The position numbers and the translations under genes were made by a program. A stretch of DNA of 64,000 nucleotides from Dysidea avara (Eukaryota; Porifera; Demospongiae; Dictyoceratida; Dysideidae). A model generated the notes under the pieces. The model was given only the letters and a program-made list of their open reading frames with translations, had not been told where the DNA came from and made no database searches. Shown in pieces: positions 47,201 to 57,400 of the stretch (positions are counted from its first letter, which is position 1; every line of letters begins with the position of its first letter). Where the stretch lies: NCBI RefSeq assembly GCF_963678975.1, contig NC_089274.1, positions 19,361,633 through 19,425,632 of the forward strand, read 5' to 3'.

Positions 47201-48298
47201 TTTTTTCACCACATTTGTCACCATTGCAAGCTACTATATGTACTTCCTACGTGTACACATGAATGGACGATTATTGGATATCTACAATCGATTGAAGAGT
47301 CCTTCTGAGAAGATCTTCATGCCTCACGATATGGAGGTATCTAACGAGGAGTTGGGGTACATCTGTCACAAAGCAGAGCAATGGAGAGGTGAAGAAGGGG
47401 AGAGAAGAAAGGTCGCTGTTTATGACTACATCTGGGAAGAAGAAGAGGTATGTGATGTCGCAGAATAACTTACAGAAAATGGCTGAACAAATACTTTGGA
47501 AAATGAGGGGTAGGAAATGAGCCGAAATTGTTTACGAACATTCAAAGACAGAAAGATGTCTTCCCATATTTCAGACATATTGTTTATTGTAGTAATACAA
47601 AAGATGGGCTGGTGGTTGTGCTTGTGCTGTAGTAATATTGCTCTTCAGCTGATTGTTGACTAGCAAAATACACAATATTATTGTATATGACTCCAGCACA
47701 TGTTTTGACATTAGCAGTTTTAAACTACTCAGCAACTTTCCTATTGTATATAGTACACTATACACACAATACTTAAGGGACATTAATGTTTTGAATATTA
47801 TATTAATTGTTGTTGTTGTGTATAGTTGGAGCTGGGGAGTTTACATAAGAACAAAGAGATTACTACACACATCTCAATACACACACTACACTTGGATGGA
47901 CTGAGAGAATTGTATAGACATTTCTTACGATTGGATAATGGGGCCATAATTGAGGTAAGGTTTTATGAGTCCAGATAGCACATACACTGTGTACATTTCA
48001 GATATTTGGTGAATTTGGAGGTGCAGAATTTGTTAGCTCAGGAGTAAAGAACGCCATTGTCAGTCGTCAAGACAATGTTAAGACTCCCTCTATTGGCACA
48101 CCCTCCCGACCTGTCACCGCCATGAAACTCAACCGAAGGAAAACATCTTTTCCTGAAAAATCACCTGACCAACTATCACAACATTCGGACACCTTATTGG
48201 TACCTACCCCAAATAGGAGAAGATTTGAGGAGACCACCAAAGGAGGCTCCATGAACAGGACACTACACAAACGAGTCTCAGCTGGACAATTGGTATAA
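38250..48298 (+). CDS. large C2-like/multi-pass membrane protein, OFCC1/Ojoplano-like
   Basis: Fifteen exons: 38250-38778, 39321-39556, 39710-39871, 39933-40043, 40317-40458, 40695-40837, 40971-41140, 41507-41638, 42284-42482, 42704-42877, 43271-43407, 44958-45176, 46832-47447, 47826-47954, 48002-48298. All phases join, giving 1131 residues. The N-terminus is acidic and disordered (FFSDDDDMSEDD). A coiled coil follows (QEQEAKLQMERQLELRRQEE), then a C2-like beta region (KIKLKCLRGIRDKLP, VVGWGTFPISDAEFN, FLKGSIDVLID), acidic and basic linkers, and at least four membrane segments (WGTLLILLLVWWV, VVTIGPLFNTVLFCLLIVAS, LDPYWIFLVDMILL, GIFLLLFIYFFTTFVTIASY). A conserved tail follows (QWRGEEGERRK, YDYIWEEEE). 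From memory the C2-like and tail parts resemble OFCC1/Ojoplano, a membrane protein of epithelial morphogenesis. That name is tentative; the gene model is firm. Confidence 0.8.
40137..40223 (-). tRNA. TRNAU: selenocysteine tRNA, anticodon TCA
   Basis: An 87-nt gene on the minus strand. Acceptor stem GCTTGAA pairs with TTCAAGC, with discriminator G. The D arm is CTTCA/TGGAG. The anticodon arm is CAGGCTTCAGACCTG with TCA in the loop. The long variable arm is GTGTTTAGCGACAC and the T arm GTGGTTCGATTCCAC. Length and almost every loop base match animal tRNA-Sec, and the acceptor stem differs from vertebrates by paired changes. The upstream TTTATAA (40249-40255, 26-32 nt before position 1) fits the TATA element of tRNA-Sec promoters. 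A nine-T Pol III terminator follows (40127-40135). It lies antisense in intron 4 of the OFCC1-like gene. It delivers selenocysteine to UGA codons. Confidence 0.96.
40249..40255 (-). promoter_or_regulatory. TATA element upstream of the selenocysteine tRNA
   Basis: TTTATAA on the minus strand, 26-32 nt upstream of the first tRNA base, the place expected for the external Pol III promoter of tRNA-Sec genes. Confidence 0.6.
42111..42184. repeat. 16-bp tandem repeat
   Basis: Four full units of GACCTTATTACACAGT plus a partial fifth, in intron 8 of the OFCC1-like gene, about 100 bp before the exon 9 acceptor. Confidence 0.95.
44017..44656. mobile_element. TA-flanked MITE, TGTGACCCAG termini
   Basis: Left end TGTGACCCAGTCTGAGAAAG and right end the complement of TGTGACCCAGTCTGGAAAAA, both continuing into CCGG.TTTAT. 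TA flanks each side. It is 640 bp long, with no transposase frame. It lies in intron 11 of the OFCC1-like gene. Confidence 0.8.
45537..46281. mobile_element. Mutator-like MITE with 9-bp target duplication (second family)
   Basis: Almost entirely palindromic: arms of about 310 bp (45537-45850 and 45955-46281) start GGGTGTGA.TATTCAG and surround about 100 bp. The flanks atgcaaact (45528-45536) and atgcagact (46282-46290) form a 9-bp duplication with one mismatch. No coding capacity. It lies in intron 12 of the OFCC1-like gene. The sequence is unrelated to the 29760-30547 element, but the layout is the same. Confidence 0.8.
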
Positions 48299-48562
48299 TA
48301 TGGGCAACCTGATCACTTCTAAATCATTCTATTTTTGTATTTAATTATAATAATTTATGTATATATTGTATCTAATGCACTGTTGCTTTGCAGTATAACG
48401 GCACATGTGACTTGTATAGGGAAAAACCCTATGTGGATGTTGCGGAAGTTATAAAAAATATGCGGAAGTTGCGGAATTATAAATTTACATATGTTTAGAG
48501 TTTATTAGATTTCTGCTGATTTCTCTCTAGTGGCAATGAAATTGTACTGCTATTAACACGTG
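48299..48562 (+). promoter_or_regulatory. intergenic region and promoter of CARD-Rab gene A
   Basis: 264 bp between the OFCC1-like stop and the gene A start on the same strand. It contains a short direct repeat (atgcggaagtt, near 48435-48475). CACGTG (48557-48562) immediately precedes the ATG of gene A, matching boxes in the promoter shared by genes B and C. Confidence 0.5.
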
Positions 48563-51486
48563 ATGACTGAGATTGGTGTTTCGGTGAACGACAAGGAAGC
48601 GAGAAGGTTTCTAGCCAGACAACACAGGAACCTACTAGATGTACTGAACCTTGATGAACTAAAGATACAGTTGTATACGGATGAAGTGTTGGATGACAAC
48701 ATTCAGGAAAAACTGATGAACGTGGCACTGGAGAGAAGAGCAAAATTACAAGAGTTGTTGCAATATCTTAGCCGTCAAGGCGAGCCGGGGTTGCTGGCCC
48801 TTATCTATGCGTTAAGAAAATGTACCAGCGACTCTACTCAAGTCCAGTTGGCAGCTACGTTAGAACAGAAATATCAAAAATTTCACGAAGACCCACCTGG
48901 GTCCAGTTGTTCAACAACTTCAATGCCTAGTAGTAATTCTACTGATGGCACAGCCAGACAACATCAAGCCTCAGAACAGTTCCCCATACATGTGGTAAGA
49001 TTTGATGTTGGCGAATGAATGATAAGAGGGTTCCTGATAAGAGCATACATCCACATTGCATAGAATGATGCAGGCAATTATATAGGGTCAAGCAGCATTT
49101 AAGATTGTTGCCTGTATGCATACAACCTATATATGCAAGTTTACAACATTAATAGCTTTGCAATAGTGTCGTACATTCAAACAGTTGTTTTTCGGTTTGC
49201 ACTGTGTACTGTTTATTGTTTGATCTCGTGCACCTTTGTTGTTGTAATTCATCCTCACAATGGAGCTCGATATCATTTTAGAACATGCTATTTATCTGGA
49301 GTTAGTTGGGAAATTCCACTTTGCATATAATATAGAAAGGTGGGGTGGTTTAACATTGAAATTTGCCACCTCATACAGTTTAGCTAATTGTATGCTGAAT
49401 CTTTGTGTGTGCATACATTGTTCCGTAGTGTATGTGTGAACGTGTGTGTGCATGCACACGCTTGTGTAGTGTGTGTGCTTGTGTATGTGTAGTATGGGGT
49501 GTTGTGTGTGGTGTGTTAGGTAGCATAGCCAAATGGTTAAAACATTGACCTAGTTATCACAAGATTACAGATCCGATCATCTTCCTGCTAATACCCAGTT
49601 TCTGTTGAGCAAGAAACTTCACTCACATTAGTCCTGTATTAACTTCCCAGATGCTATGCTAGCTAGCTTGGTCATAGTCAGTTCCAGTTACTGTATAGAC
49701 AGTTAATTTTGGTCGAGTGCTGGTCTTTTGACTACAGAGGTGAACTGCTTTCATAGCATTCACCCCTCCTTGGACACAACCGCTACATGCCCATCACGTA
49801 GCCGTATTGGAATGTACATAGAGTTCCATGATGTGTAGTGTTTGTAGTGTGTGTTTGTATACAGTGACTGCAAATAATGCACATTTAATTACATGTGATT
49901 TAATGATGTGCCAAGTACATTATAAAATCAGACTAGAAGTGTGGATATCTGTGGAAAACTTATCATAATGTTGTAGCATCTTCCTAACTTTCTTGCCAAT
50001 AACATTGTGCTGTGTGTACGGACACAACATCTTGGCCATTCATTTTCAGTAAATACAAAGTAGGCATTATAGGGCATATACTGTGTAATTCACACATGTT
50101 TTATGGTATACAGGGAGTAGTAGAAATACCTGCTTCCAGAAGGCCTCCCAGGAAGCAGGTTGTTCATGTCAAGATCATCGTCATTGGACCTGCGGGTTGT
50201 GGGAAGACCTCCTTCATGCTACGCTACACTAAAGATGATTTTGACATCTTCAAACATCCATCTGTATCCTCTTGTGTATCATTATAGAGAATTTGCGTGT
50301 TGTTGTCTTTACTTTGGGGGAAATTTTAATAAATGTGCTGCTAGTAAGTTGTTGGCACTTGGCAGTAGCTGATCCGTGATACTGTTTAATTGGTAAGCTT
50401 TGTTTATTGGTCAAAGTTTCCAAGCTTTCCTGTTAATGCCTGACAGAACTGTTATAAGGGAGAATACCATTTAGCTCAAATGAAAGTAATATGTGTTCAT
50501 GTAAAGGAAGCTAGCTATATGGAAATTGGTCTTATTCACTGAATCCTTAATTATTACACATGTACACTACCCTGCCACTACACAGTAATAATTGTTTGTA
50601 GTTATTTCTCCTTGACCTGGAGCTGTCAGCCTGTTATTGAGTTCAGCAGCAGAAGCTACACACATGAAGGAACTGAGTACATGTTAGAATTTCACGATAC
50701 CCCTGGTGAGGAGGACTTGGGTGTATTGTTTACACTGGTAGGAAAACCTGAAGCTCTACAGTAGTTGAACAAAGGATAGCACACCACCGTAAACAATTTA
50801 AAACATGTAGAGATTTAGTATTTTAGTGTAACTTTAAACGTGCTACCAAATTTAAGAAAATCAAATGTAGCCCACCTTGTCTGTTCTTATGCCACCATTA
50901 TTGCCTACTCTCCATTCCAGGACGTAACAAATGTGATTCGATAGTTGCGGTAAGTCGTCCAATGTGATCATCTCACTGACATACTACAATACAGCAATAC
51001 TGGCGTAATACAAATGGAGCACTGGTCATCTATGATGTGACTGATACAAGATCTTTAGAAAGTGCTCTAGAATGGAAGCGACATTTGGATAGGAACATTG
51101 TCTTAAAGAATGGTGATTGTATACCCGCAATCCTTATAGGAAACAAGGTGAGTATACTCATAACAGTGTGCTCCTTATTATGATTTAATGTTAATAGTGT
51201 GATAATTTACCTAATACTAAAACACCATTACCCGATGGTGCATCATTTTGTAATGAACATGGATTTAGTGCATTTTTTCAAGTTTCAGTAAAGTCTTCAT
51301 ACAATGTAGATAAATCAGTCGAGTTCCTCATTAGTAAGGTAAGCTATGATGTGATGTATACAGGGCAAAACTATACCTTATTTCTTTTAACAGATAGCTG
51401 AGTTAGGTCCACAAGACACTTATTATATACCCCATGTTGAACATGTGGCTCGACCTCGTAATGAACCCAATAATAAATGCTGTTAG
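48563..51486 (+). CDS. CARD-Rab fusion GTPase A
   Basis: 357 residues, seven exons: 48563-48994, 50114-50263, 50630-50705, 50921-50949, 50995-51147, 51198-51338, 51394-51486. Phases join throughout. Residues about 12-105 form a CARD-like helical domain (ARRFLARQHRNLLDVLN, RRAKLQELLQYLSRQG, LIYALRKC). A Ser/Thr-rich linker (SSCSTTSMPSSNSTDG) follows. The Rab32/38-like GTPase begins near residue 160: P-loop GPAGCGKTS; G3 DTPGR, with the usual catalytic Gln replaced by Arg; GALVIYDVTD; G4 NKCD; G5 SVK. The tail ends NNKCC, a dual-cysteine geranylgeranylation motif. This implies a membrane-bound, possibly GTP-locked adaptor (inference). The exon 3 acceptor (CAG at 50627-50629) was chosen because it restores phase and matches gene B. 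Intron 1 holds a SINE. Confidence 0.85.
49505..49855 (+). mobile_element. tRNA-derived SINE in intron 1 of CARD-Rab A
   Basis: Starts with a box-A-like TAGCATAGCCAAATGGTTAA and a box-B-like agatccgatc 30-40 bp later. A SINE-body motif (GTTGAGCAAGAAACTTCACT) follows, recalling the 'TTGAGCAAG.CACTT' segment of many animal tRNA-SINEs. It ends near 'catgatgtgtagtg'. A GT-rich stretch precedes it. The boundaries are approximate. Confidence 0.6.
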
Positions 51487-51670
51487 TCTGTTGTCATTAA
51501 TATGTCACAAGTATGTTGTCCTCTCTACCGATGATTCCACGATTTTATGTTTTTTATACATGCACATTTCAGTAAATTATTTTTAAATTGAAATGTTTTT
51601 GTATATTATTGTTGTGTATGTCTGTTTGTACATCTTTATGATGAAAAATTGATGAACTTGTAATATTTAC

Positions 51671-51676
51671 AATAAA
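51671..51676 (+). terminator. polyadenylation signal of CARD-Rab A
   Basis: AATAAA 185 bp after the stop of gene A, inside the 329-bp space between the convergent genes A and B. Confidence 0.6.
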
Positions 51677-51815
51677 TTAATTTTTACAAAAGATAAAAAT
51701 TGTTCTGATCATGAAAAATATATCCCACATAATTTGAGTGTGGATCCGTCTCTCTTGAACACCTTTCCAAGATTTCACTATACATTCATCACAGATAGGG
51801 TAAACCTCTTTGAGT

Positions 51816-53231
51816 TCAACAACATTTGTTTCTTGTACGAGGGTTGTTCCCGTGACCATGTAGACTGATACACTCTGTGCTTGAGTCACCGATTGTAATG
51901 GTGACAGGCTTGGTGTCATTATAATGACTATCTTGTAGTGAACTAGTGTCATGTAGTATCTGTGAGTAATATGACAAATTTAATTCATAACACTACAAAG
52001 TACATGAGGTATCACATACACTGTATACCCTGTACAATATTATGTAATTTTTTTCATCCATAATATGGTATTAGGGTACATTTGTTCAAACTTTCCACAC
52101 ATTAAAATTTTAGCAAAATGGGGACAAACACAGGAAATTGCTAAGTATGAGTTTGAAGATAATAAAAATTGTCCCATAAAAGAATTCTGTATGGCTGAAC
52201 AATGGTTTACAAGACAGAATGTTGTCAAATAATTATATAATACACCACTCACTAGTTAAGGACAAGACTCACCTGTGTTAACAAGTAATCCACGGACTGT
52301 TTAACATTTTCAGCAGTTTTAGCAGAAGTGAGATAATGGTTGAGGAAATCACACTCTCTACACATCGATGATCCATCCAACCTTTCCAAATCACACTACA
52401 TAATATATCACATTATCTGATACGTGTAAACCTTTAGACTTGAATCAAGAGTATATAATGGGAAGGGTAGTAACCAAATACTCTCCCCTAGCTGGTGTAA
52501 TAAAATACTTCAGTGTAATTCCATCCAACAGAATGGATAAAGAGTTAACGCAATTCTTGATACAACACATACCTTAGTACCCACAAGGACAGTAGGTAAA
52601 GCATCACCATCTCTCTTGTAAACTCGTTCATCCAGTTCAGTTTTCCAGTTTATAATACTGTCCAGTGTATCTGATCTTGTGCAGTCATATACCAGCAGTG
52701 CCCCATGAGCTCCTTGGAAATACCTCTATAGCAAGACCACATAGTGAAGTGGCCATCTCATTATAGTTGTCATGTCAAGTAGGTCCCAAACATAGTTATG
52801 GTACTTCATGATCCCATCAACAAGACCCCTCAATATAGTGACGATGTCAAAACATAGTTTATTGGTCCCATGGGCCATCCAAAGAACTGAGATATTAGTG
52901 AGATCACAACACACAATAAATACTACTATAACCACAAGGACAACAGATGTTATAAAATCCCAAACCACATCACATGATTTTGTGTGGTGAATTCTAGTTG
53001 AATAGGTGGGTATTACCGAGGAAGTTGCTGTGGCATTCCTTACCCTGGTGAGTGTATTGGGTCTGGATTGTCCTAAATATACCAACAAAATAATATACCA
53101 TATTTGGTGATTAACACTTACTGCTTACCAGCTGGGTCCCAGAAATTGATGACAAAATCCTTACCCCTGAAATTGATGACACTTGAGACCACGTCCATTA
53201 CAATCTAAATAAAAGCTACATAATACATACT

Positions 53232-53312
<81 letters not shown>

Positions 53313-54234
53313 TGCATATGAACACTGGTATATAAATGATATGATTAATTTAGCTAGATAATTAGTGAACATTGTAATTTAGTGTAATTTATTAAATATT
53401 TTTGTAATTTGGTAATTATGTGACATATAGCAGCTTACTGTAGGCTTGTTATGGATGTCAAAATCATTTACAGCATACTTCAATATCAGACTAGTTTTAC
53501 CAACACCCTTATTACCTAGTACCAGTATTTTGATTGCTCGGCAGTTCTTTTTGACTATAATGGCTGGCTCTGTAGAGCACATCCTACAGCAACATAAGAG
53601 CAAATTGCATGGTGACAACGTCATGGGATCAATACAACAAGCTAGGATAACTGAAATAAAAAAACATGATCATTTTAAATTTTCTAGCGTAAAACTTGTG
53701 TGATTATATCAAGGTGTTGATAACTCACTGCTCATTGCTAGCTGATATGAAGCCACTTGTTTCTCGACTGTTTGAAGGGGAGTGGTTTATACTGAGACAA
53801 CTTGAACGCTCTGAATGAAAATGTCTTAAAGAACTTTCTTCACTTCTGTTATAATCAGATAAACTACGCTCATCAGTTACTTCTACTTCCATGTAACACT
53901 GCTCTAGAATTTCCGCAAGATTTGCTTGTCCCTGGTCTTCTACTCCGCATTGCCTCAGTGCCACCACTAGCTGTCTGTACCCCTCGTCGCCTTTACTTAT
54001 CAAATAAGTCAATAAGGTTTCGCTCCTTTCGTTCTCTGTCTTGTTAGATTCAGTCAGTTTACTAAAGAACTCCGCGTCGATTGCTCTGTTCTCATACAAG
54101 ACTCGTCTTGTTGTGGTGACGTTGATTTTAGCTACCAGAGACGTGAAGTTCGTTTGTAAGGTTTTTCTGGCTGCATCATCTCTGCCCTTCGCTATTCTGC
54201 TTCTCTCCAGACTCGATGGTACCTCAGATGACAT
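51816..54234 (-). CDS. CARD-Rab fusion GTPase B
   Basis: 391 residues, seven exons (5' to 3'): 54234-53729, 53583-53439, 53204-53129, 53072-53044, 52725-52573, 52395-52273, 51959-51816. The CARD-like domain (about residues 20-115) has ARKTLQTNFTSLVAKIN, ERSETLLTYLISKGDEGYRQ and VALRQCGVED and is the clearest of the three. The linker is Ser-rich with SRETSGFIS. GTPase motifs: P-loop GNKGVGKTS; G3 DPAGQ, keeping the catalytic Gln; GALLVYDCTR; G4 TKCD; G5 TSAK. It ends TRNKCC. Only 145 bp separate the CARD exon from the GTPase exon and the junction is phase 2 on both sides, the best evidence that the fusion is real. A Met early in exon 2 could also start a GTPase-only product. Confidence 0.88.
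53232..53307. repeat. (CA)n microsatellite
   Basis: About 37 uninterrupted CA units in intron 2 of CARD-Rab B, 25 bp upstream (minus sense) of the exon 3 acceptor; likely length-polymorphic. Confidence 0.97.
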
Positions 54235-54450
54235 TGTCGGCAAACCATGCAGTGCACGTATTATCTACTCATCACGTGTTCTGCAAAATAGTATGTGTGG
54301 CTACGCCTCCTTGAAACAAGAAACAATATCACGTGATTCTTCAGGGAAGGGTATATATTAAACTCTTCAAAGCGAGACTCCAAAGTAAGATTTAGAAAAT
54401 TTACTGTATTAATAATTGATGCATTTATTGTGTACCTGTTGCTACAGGAC
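54235..54450. promoter_or_regulatory. divergent promoter of CARD-Rab B and C
   Basis: 216 bp lie between the opposing start codons. It contains two CACGTG boxes, in atcacgtgtt (54271-54280) and the palindrome ATCACGTGAT (54328-54337). A TATA-like tatatatt (54352-54359) is oriented for gene C. A possible 5'-UTR intron of C runs from gtaaga at 54385 to the acceptor cag at 54447. bHLH factors of the MITF/TFE/USF type bind CACGTG; actual use is inference. Confidence 0.6.
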
Positions 54451-57400
54451 ATGTCCAGCTATGGCGACGACGACGACACGAAAACGTCAGAGGTACTTGG
54501 TAATGGATTGCTCAGTATTGTGTTGAGTGGCGAGTCCGGGCCTGCTTTAGACCTTGACGATTATGCGGACAACGTTTTAACCTCCTTTCATGATCTGTTG
54601 ATAGAAATAATTGACTTAAAGCTAGTCACGCAGTATTTGAATGAAATAAAAGCTATTTCAGCTGAAGCCTACTCTATATTAACAGACAAATCTAGTCCTC
54701 TTCCTAGTAGAAAGGAATATTTGATAACTCATGTGAAAGCCATGGGAATTGAAGGATTTAACTTGCTTGTGGAGGCACTCAAGAGTTCTGCAGATGCCCC
54801 TGAGCAAGTTGAATTAGGAGAGAAACTACGTACTGCCATACTGGAGGACATTTCTTCAAGTAGTGATACGTCACGGGAAACATCTCCCATTTCAACACAG
54901 GAAGGATTTGTATCAGCTCTGGGGTCACCCCTCCATGCGTCACCTCGCCATACACCACCATCCACCACCAATAATGCCAGTGCTGATGAACAAACCCCAT
55001 TATTGGCTGATACAAAACAAGTAGCTAGTGATGATCACATGGTCACTTATAGGAAAAAGAAGGTGTGTAACTGATGTGTGCACAGTATACAGATTTGCAT
55101 TTTTATTGTATGGATGCAAAACTTGTCAAGGGGGTGTCACATAAGTGGTCTCGGTACCATAATCAAAGGTGAAATTTTTGCCTCATTAGACTACTGCTTA
55201 TGTTCCTATGTCAAGGAAACATCATTTCAGTCACAGTAAAATGTCTGACTTTGAAACATCCTGTTGAAAGATCCTTACATCTTTATGGTGTCACATTTCA
55301 GTGTCAGTGGTATTACGTAGACTTGTTTTAAATAATTATAGATATGTAAACCACTTATGTGCAATGGGATCACTAATGTTTGGCAGATTATACTAGCAGA
55401 GAGTGAATTTGGCCTTTAATTTATCACTGCACTACAGTATGATAAGGTGCCGATGAATTATGAATCTGATGAATGTGTTTGAAAAGAAGCACTTCTCCCG
55501 TGTACTAAATCAGTAAAAGTGTAGTGTGTAAATTTGTTACTGTTAAGTCATAGGACAGTTGTGGGCATGCCTTTGGTTTCCCGTAACTTTTTTTTTCTTC
55601 GAAAGTTGTGCGTTTGTGTGTGTATGTTTCTAAGTTTGTCTTTCCATACACATGTGACTAAAATCTTTTATGCTACACGTAGCCTGAAATGAAAGCTATA
55701 TAGAGCCTGGCTGTATTAACCTTCTAGGCAGGTAAGCTTTGTGGTTTCTTTGTGCATGTTTTAAATATGAGTGATGTGAATTTCTGAAGACCTTGTGAAT
55801 GCTCTACAGGCATACAACGTACTTGGCTTTCTAAACTGCCCAGAATAGCAAATTCTTTTGATTTAAAAGGGGCATGTCCCACATGCATATAAGAACAGCC
55901 TTGAGGCATTGTCTAGTAAGAAAACACGATTATTAATAGACAAACCATGCAAACAGTTCAGAAGATACTTCTGTGCATAATACTGCATGTGACAAAACTT
56001 TCAACGGGGAACTTTCACGGTTGCATAGAAATATTGTAATTGGCAGGAAAACATTCACAGTTTTGTGGTTGCTTAGAAATATTGCAATTCACAAGAAAAC
56101 ATTTGCAGTTGGGCTTTAAATATTATTAGCTAAGCACCTCCTGTAATATCAAAGCACGTGGTGAGACTGATAACACATTGGAATCCATAGATCCAGAGCC
56201 ATTGATCAATTGATAATGGAAGGACTGTGCAGAGGCTCAATAGTAGTTGGCACTTACCATGACGGAACGTGTAGTTTTATGGTGGTAAAATTACACATAG
56301 GGTTACTGGAGTGAGTAGACACGAGAGATCATGAGATCGCAAATTTAAATACTACTGCAAGCTACTACTTGTGAAAATAAAATTTTTGCAATAAAAAGTA
56401 TATCATTCGGAATGGTTTCAAAACAGCTGGTATTACTAATATAGAGTATTAATCAATCATTTAATTGTACGCAACTGAAATTATATTGATTATGGTAATA
56501 CTGTTAGTTCCACTGACTTCTAACATGATGTCATTGGAAATACTGGCCTTGCACGATGCAGTCAGCAGGTGCTTCCATAACTTGCTTTGATCACAATTTA
56601 CGGTGCTCGGGTCTTCACAGCCACATTGCACATTCCCTACTTCTTTCAAATGTAAGTAAACTCTTCACCAATGACAAAAGTCCAAATGTCTTGATAAACA
56701 TGGTAACCATGTATACAAGAACCCAATGCTTCCCTCTCCTTTTCCAGTGCGTATCTATTAATCAACATAAAATATTTCATCGGATTTAAGTTTAGGAAAA
56801 CTTGTATTGTGGTTGGATACATATTCATTTATGTGAATGTTTTCCCTCTCACAAGTTTTACCATATGCAGTATGTGGTTTGTTTTAGTTACGCTTGCATA
56901 GCAAAATAATTAATGGATTGCAAAATAATGAAATACTTCATATTACAATTGTCATCGGGGTGCTAAATCATGTAGAAACCTTGTCGGCTTATAACTTAGT
57001 TAATAAGGGTGGTGTAGCTATACTGAAGTGGTGTGTCAGTAAGTAGTTTAGAAACTTTTCTCTGAGCGAAGCAAGTACAGAAAGAGTGAAAGAAAGTAGC
57101 AAACTGTGGCTGTTGGTATCAAGATCCACTCTTCAAGTTGATAGTGTCAGCACCACAACTTGTGGCACTAGTGCATTGGCCCAAATGATGTGTGCCTTGT
57201 CCAGAAAGTAAGCTAACAGTAAGGCTATTGTGTATTTGGCCAAATTTTTGTTTGATCAATGTAGTAAACCACCACGAGCTAGACCACAGGTTTCTATTGG
57301 ATTTAGTACCCTCATTAAGCCTCTAGACATCAAAGGAAATTATGCATAAATTTTCTAAACTAAATTTTATACATCGTTGATAATTTAGCATATAGTATAA

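Noticed and set aside
48563-49000. Death-effector or pyrin domain instead of CARD
   Set aside because: Helix spacing and the R..LL..L..(R/K)G...(L/F)..AL pattern fit CARD best, especially in gene B; this is not certain without a profile search.
50602-50629. Alternative acceptor of CARD-Rab A exon 3 after gtag at 50600
   Set aside because: It would add 28 bp and break the frame; the CAG at 50627-50629 restores phase and aligns with genes B and C.
50012-53624. Independent Rab GTPase genes starting in the P-loop exons
   Set aside because: The CARD exon precedes in all three copies with matching phase, and in gene B the gap is only 145 bp; a GTPase-only isoform of B remains possible.
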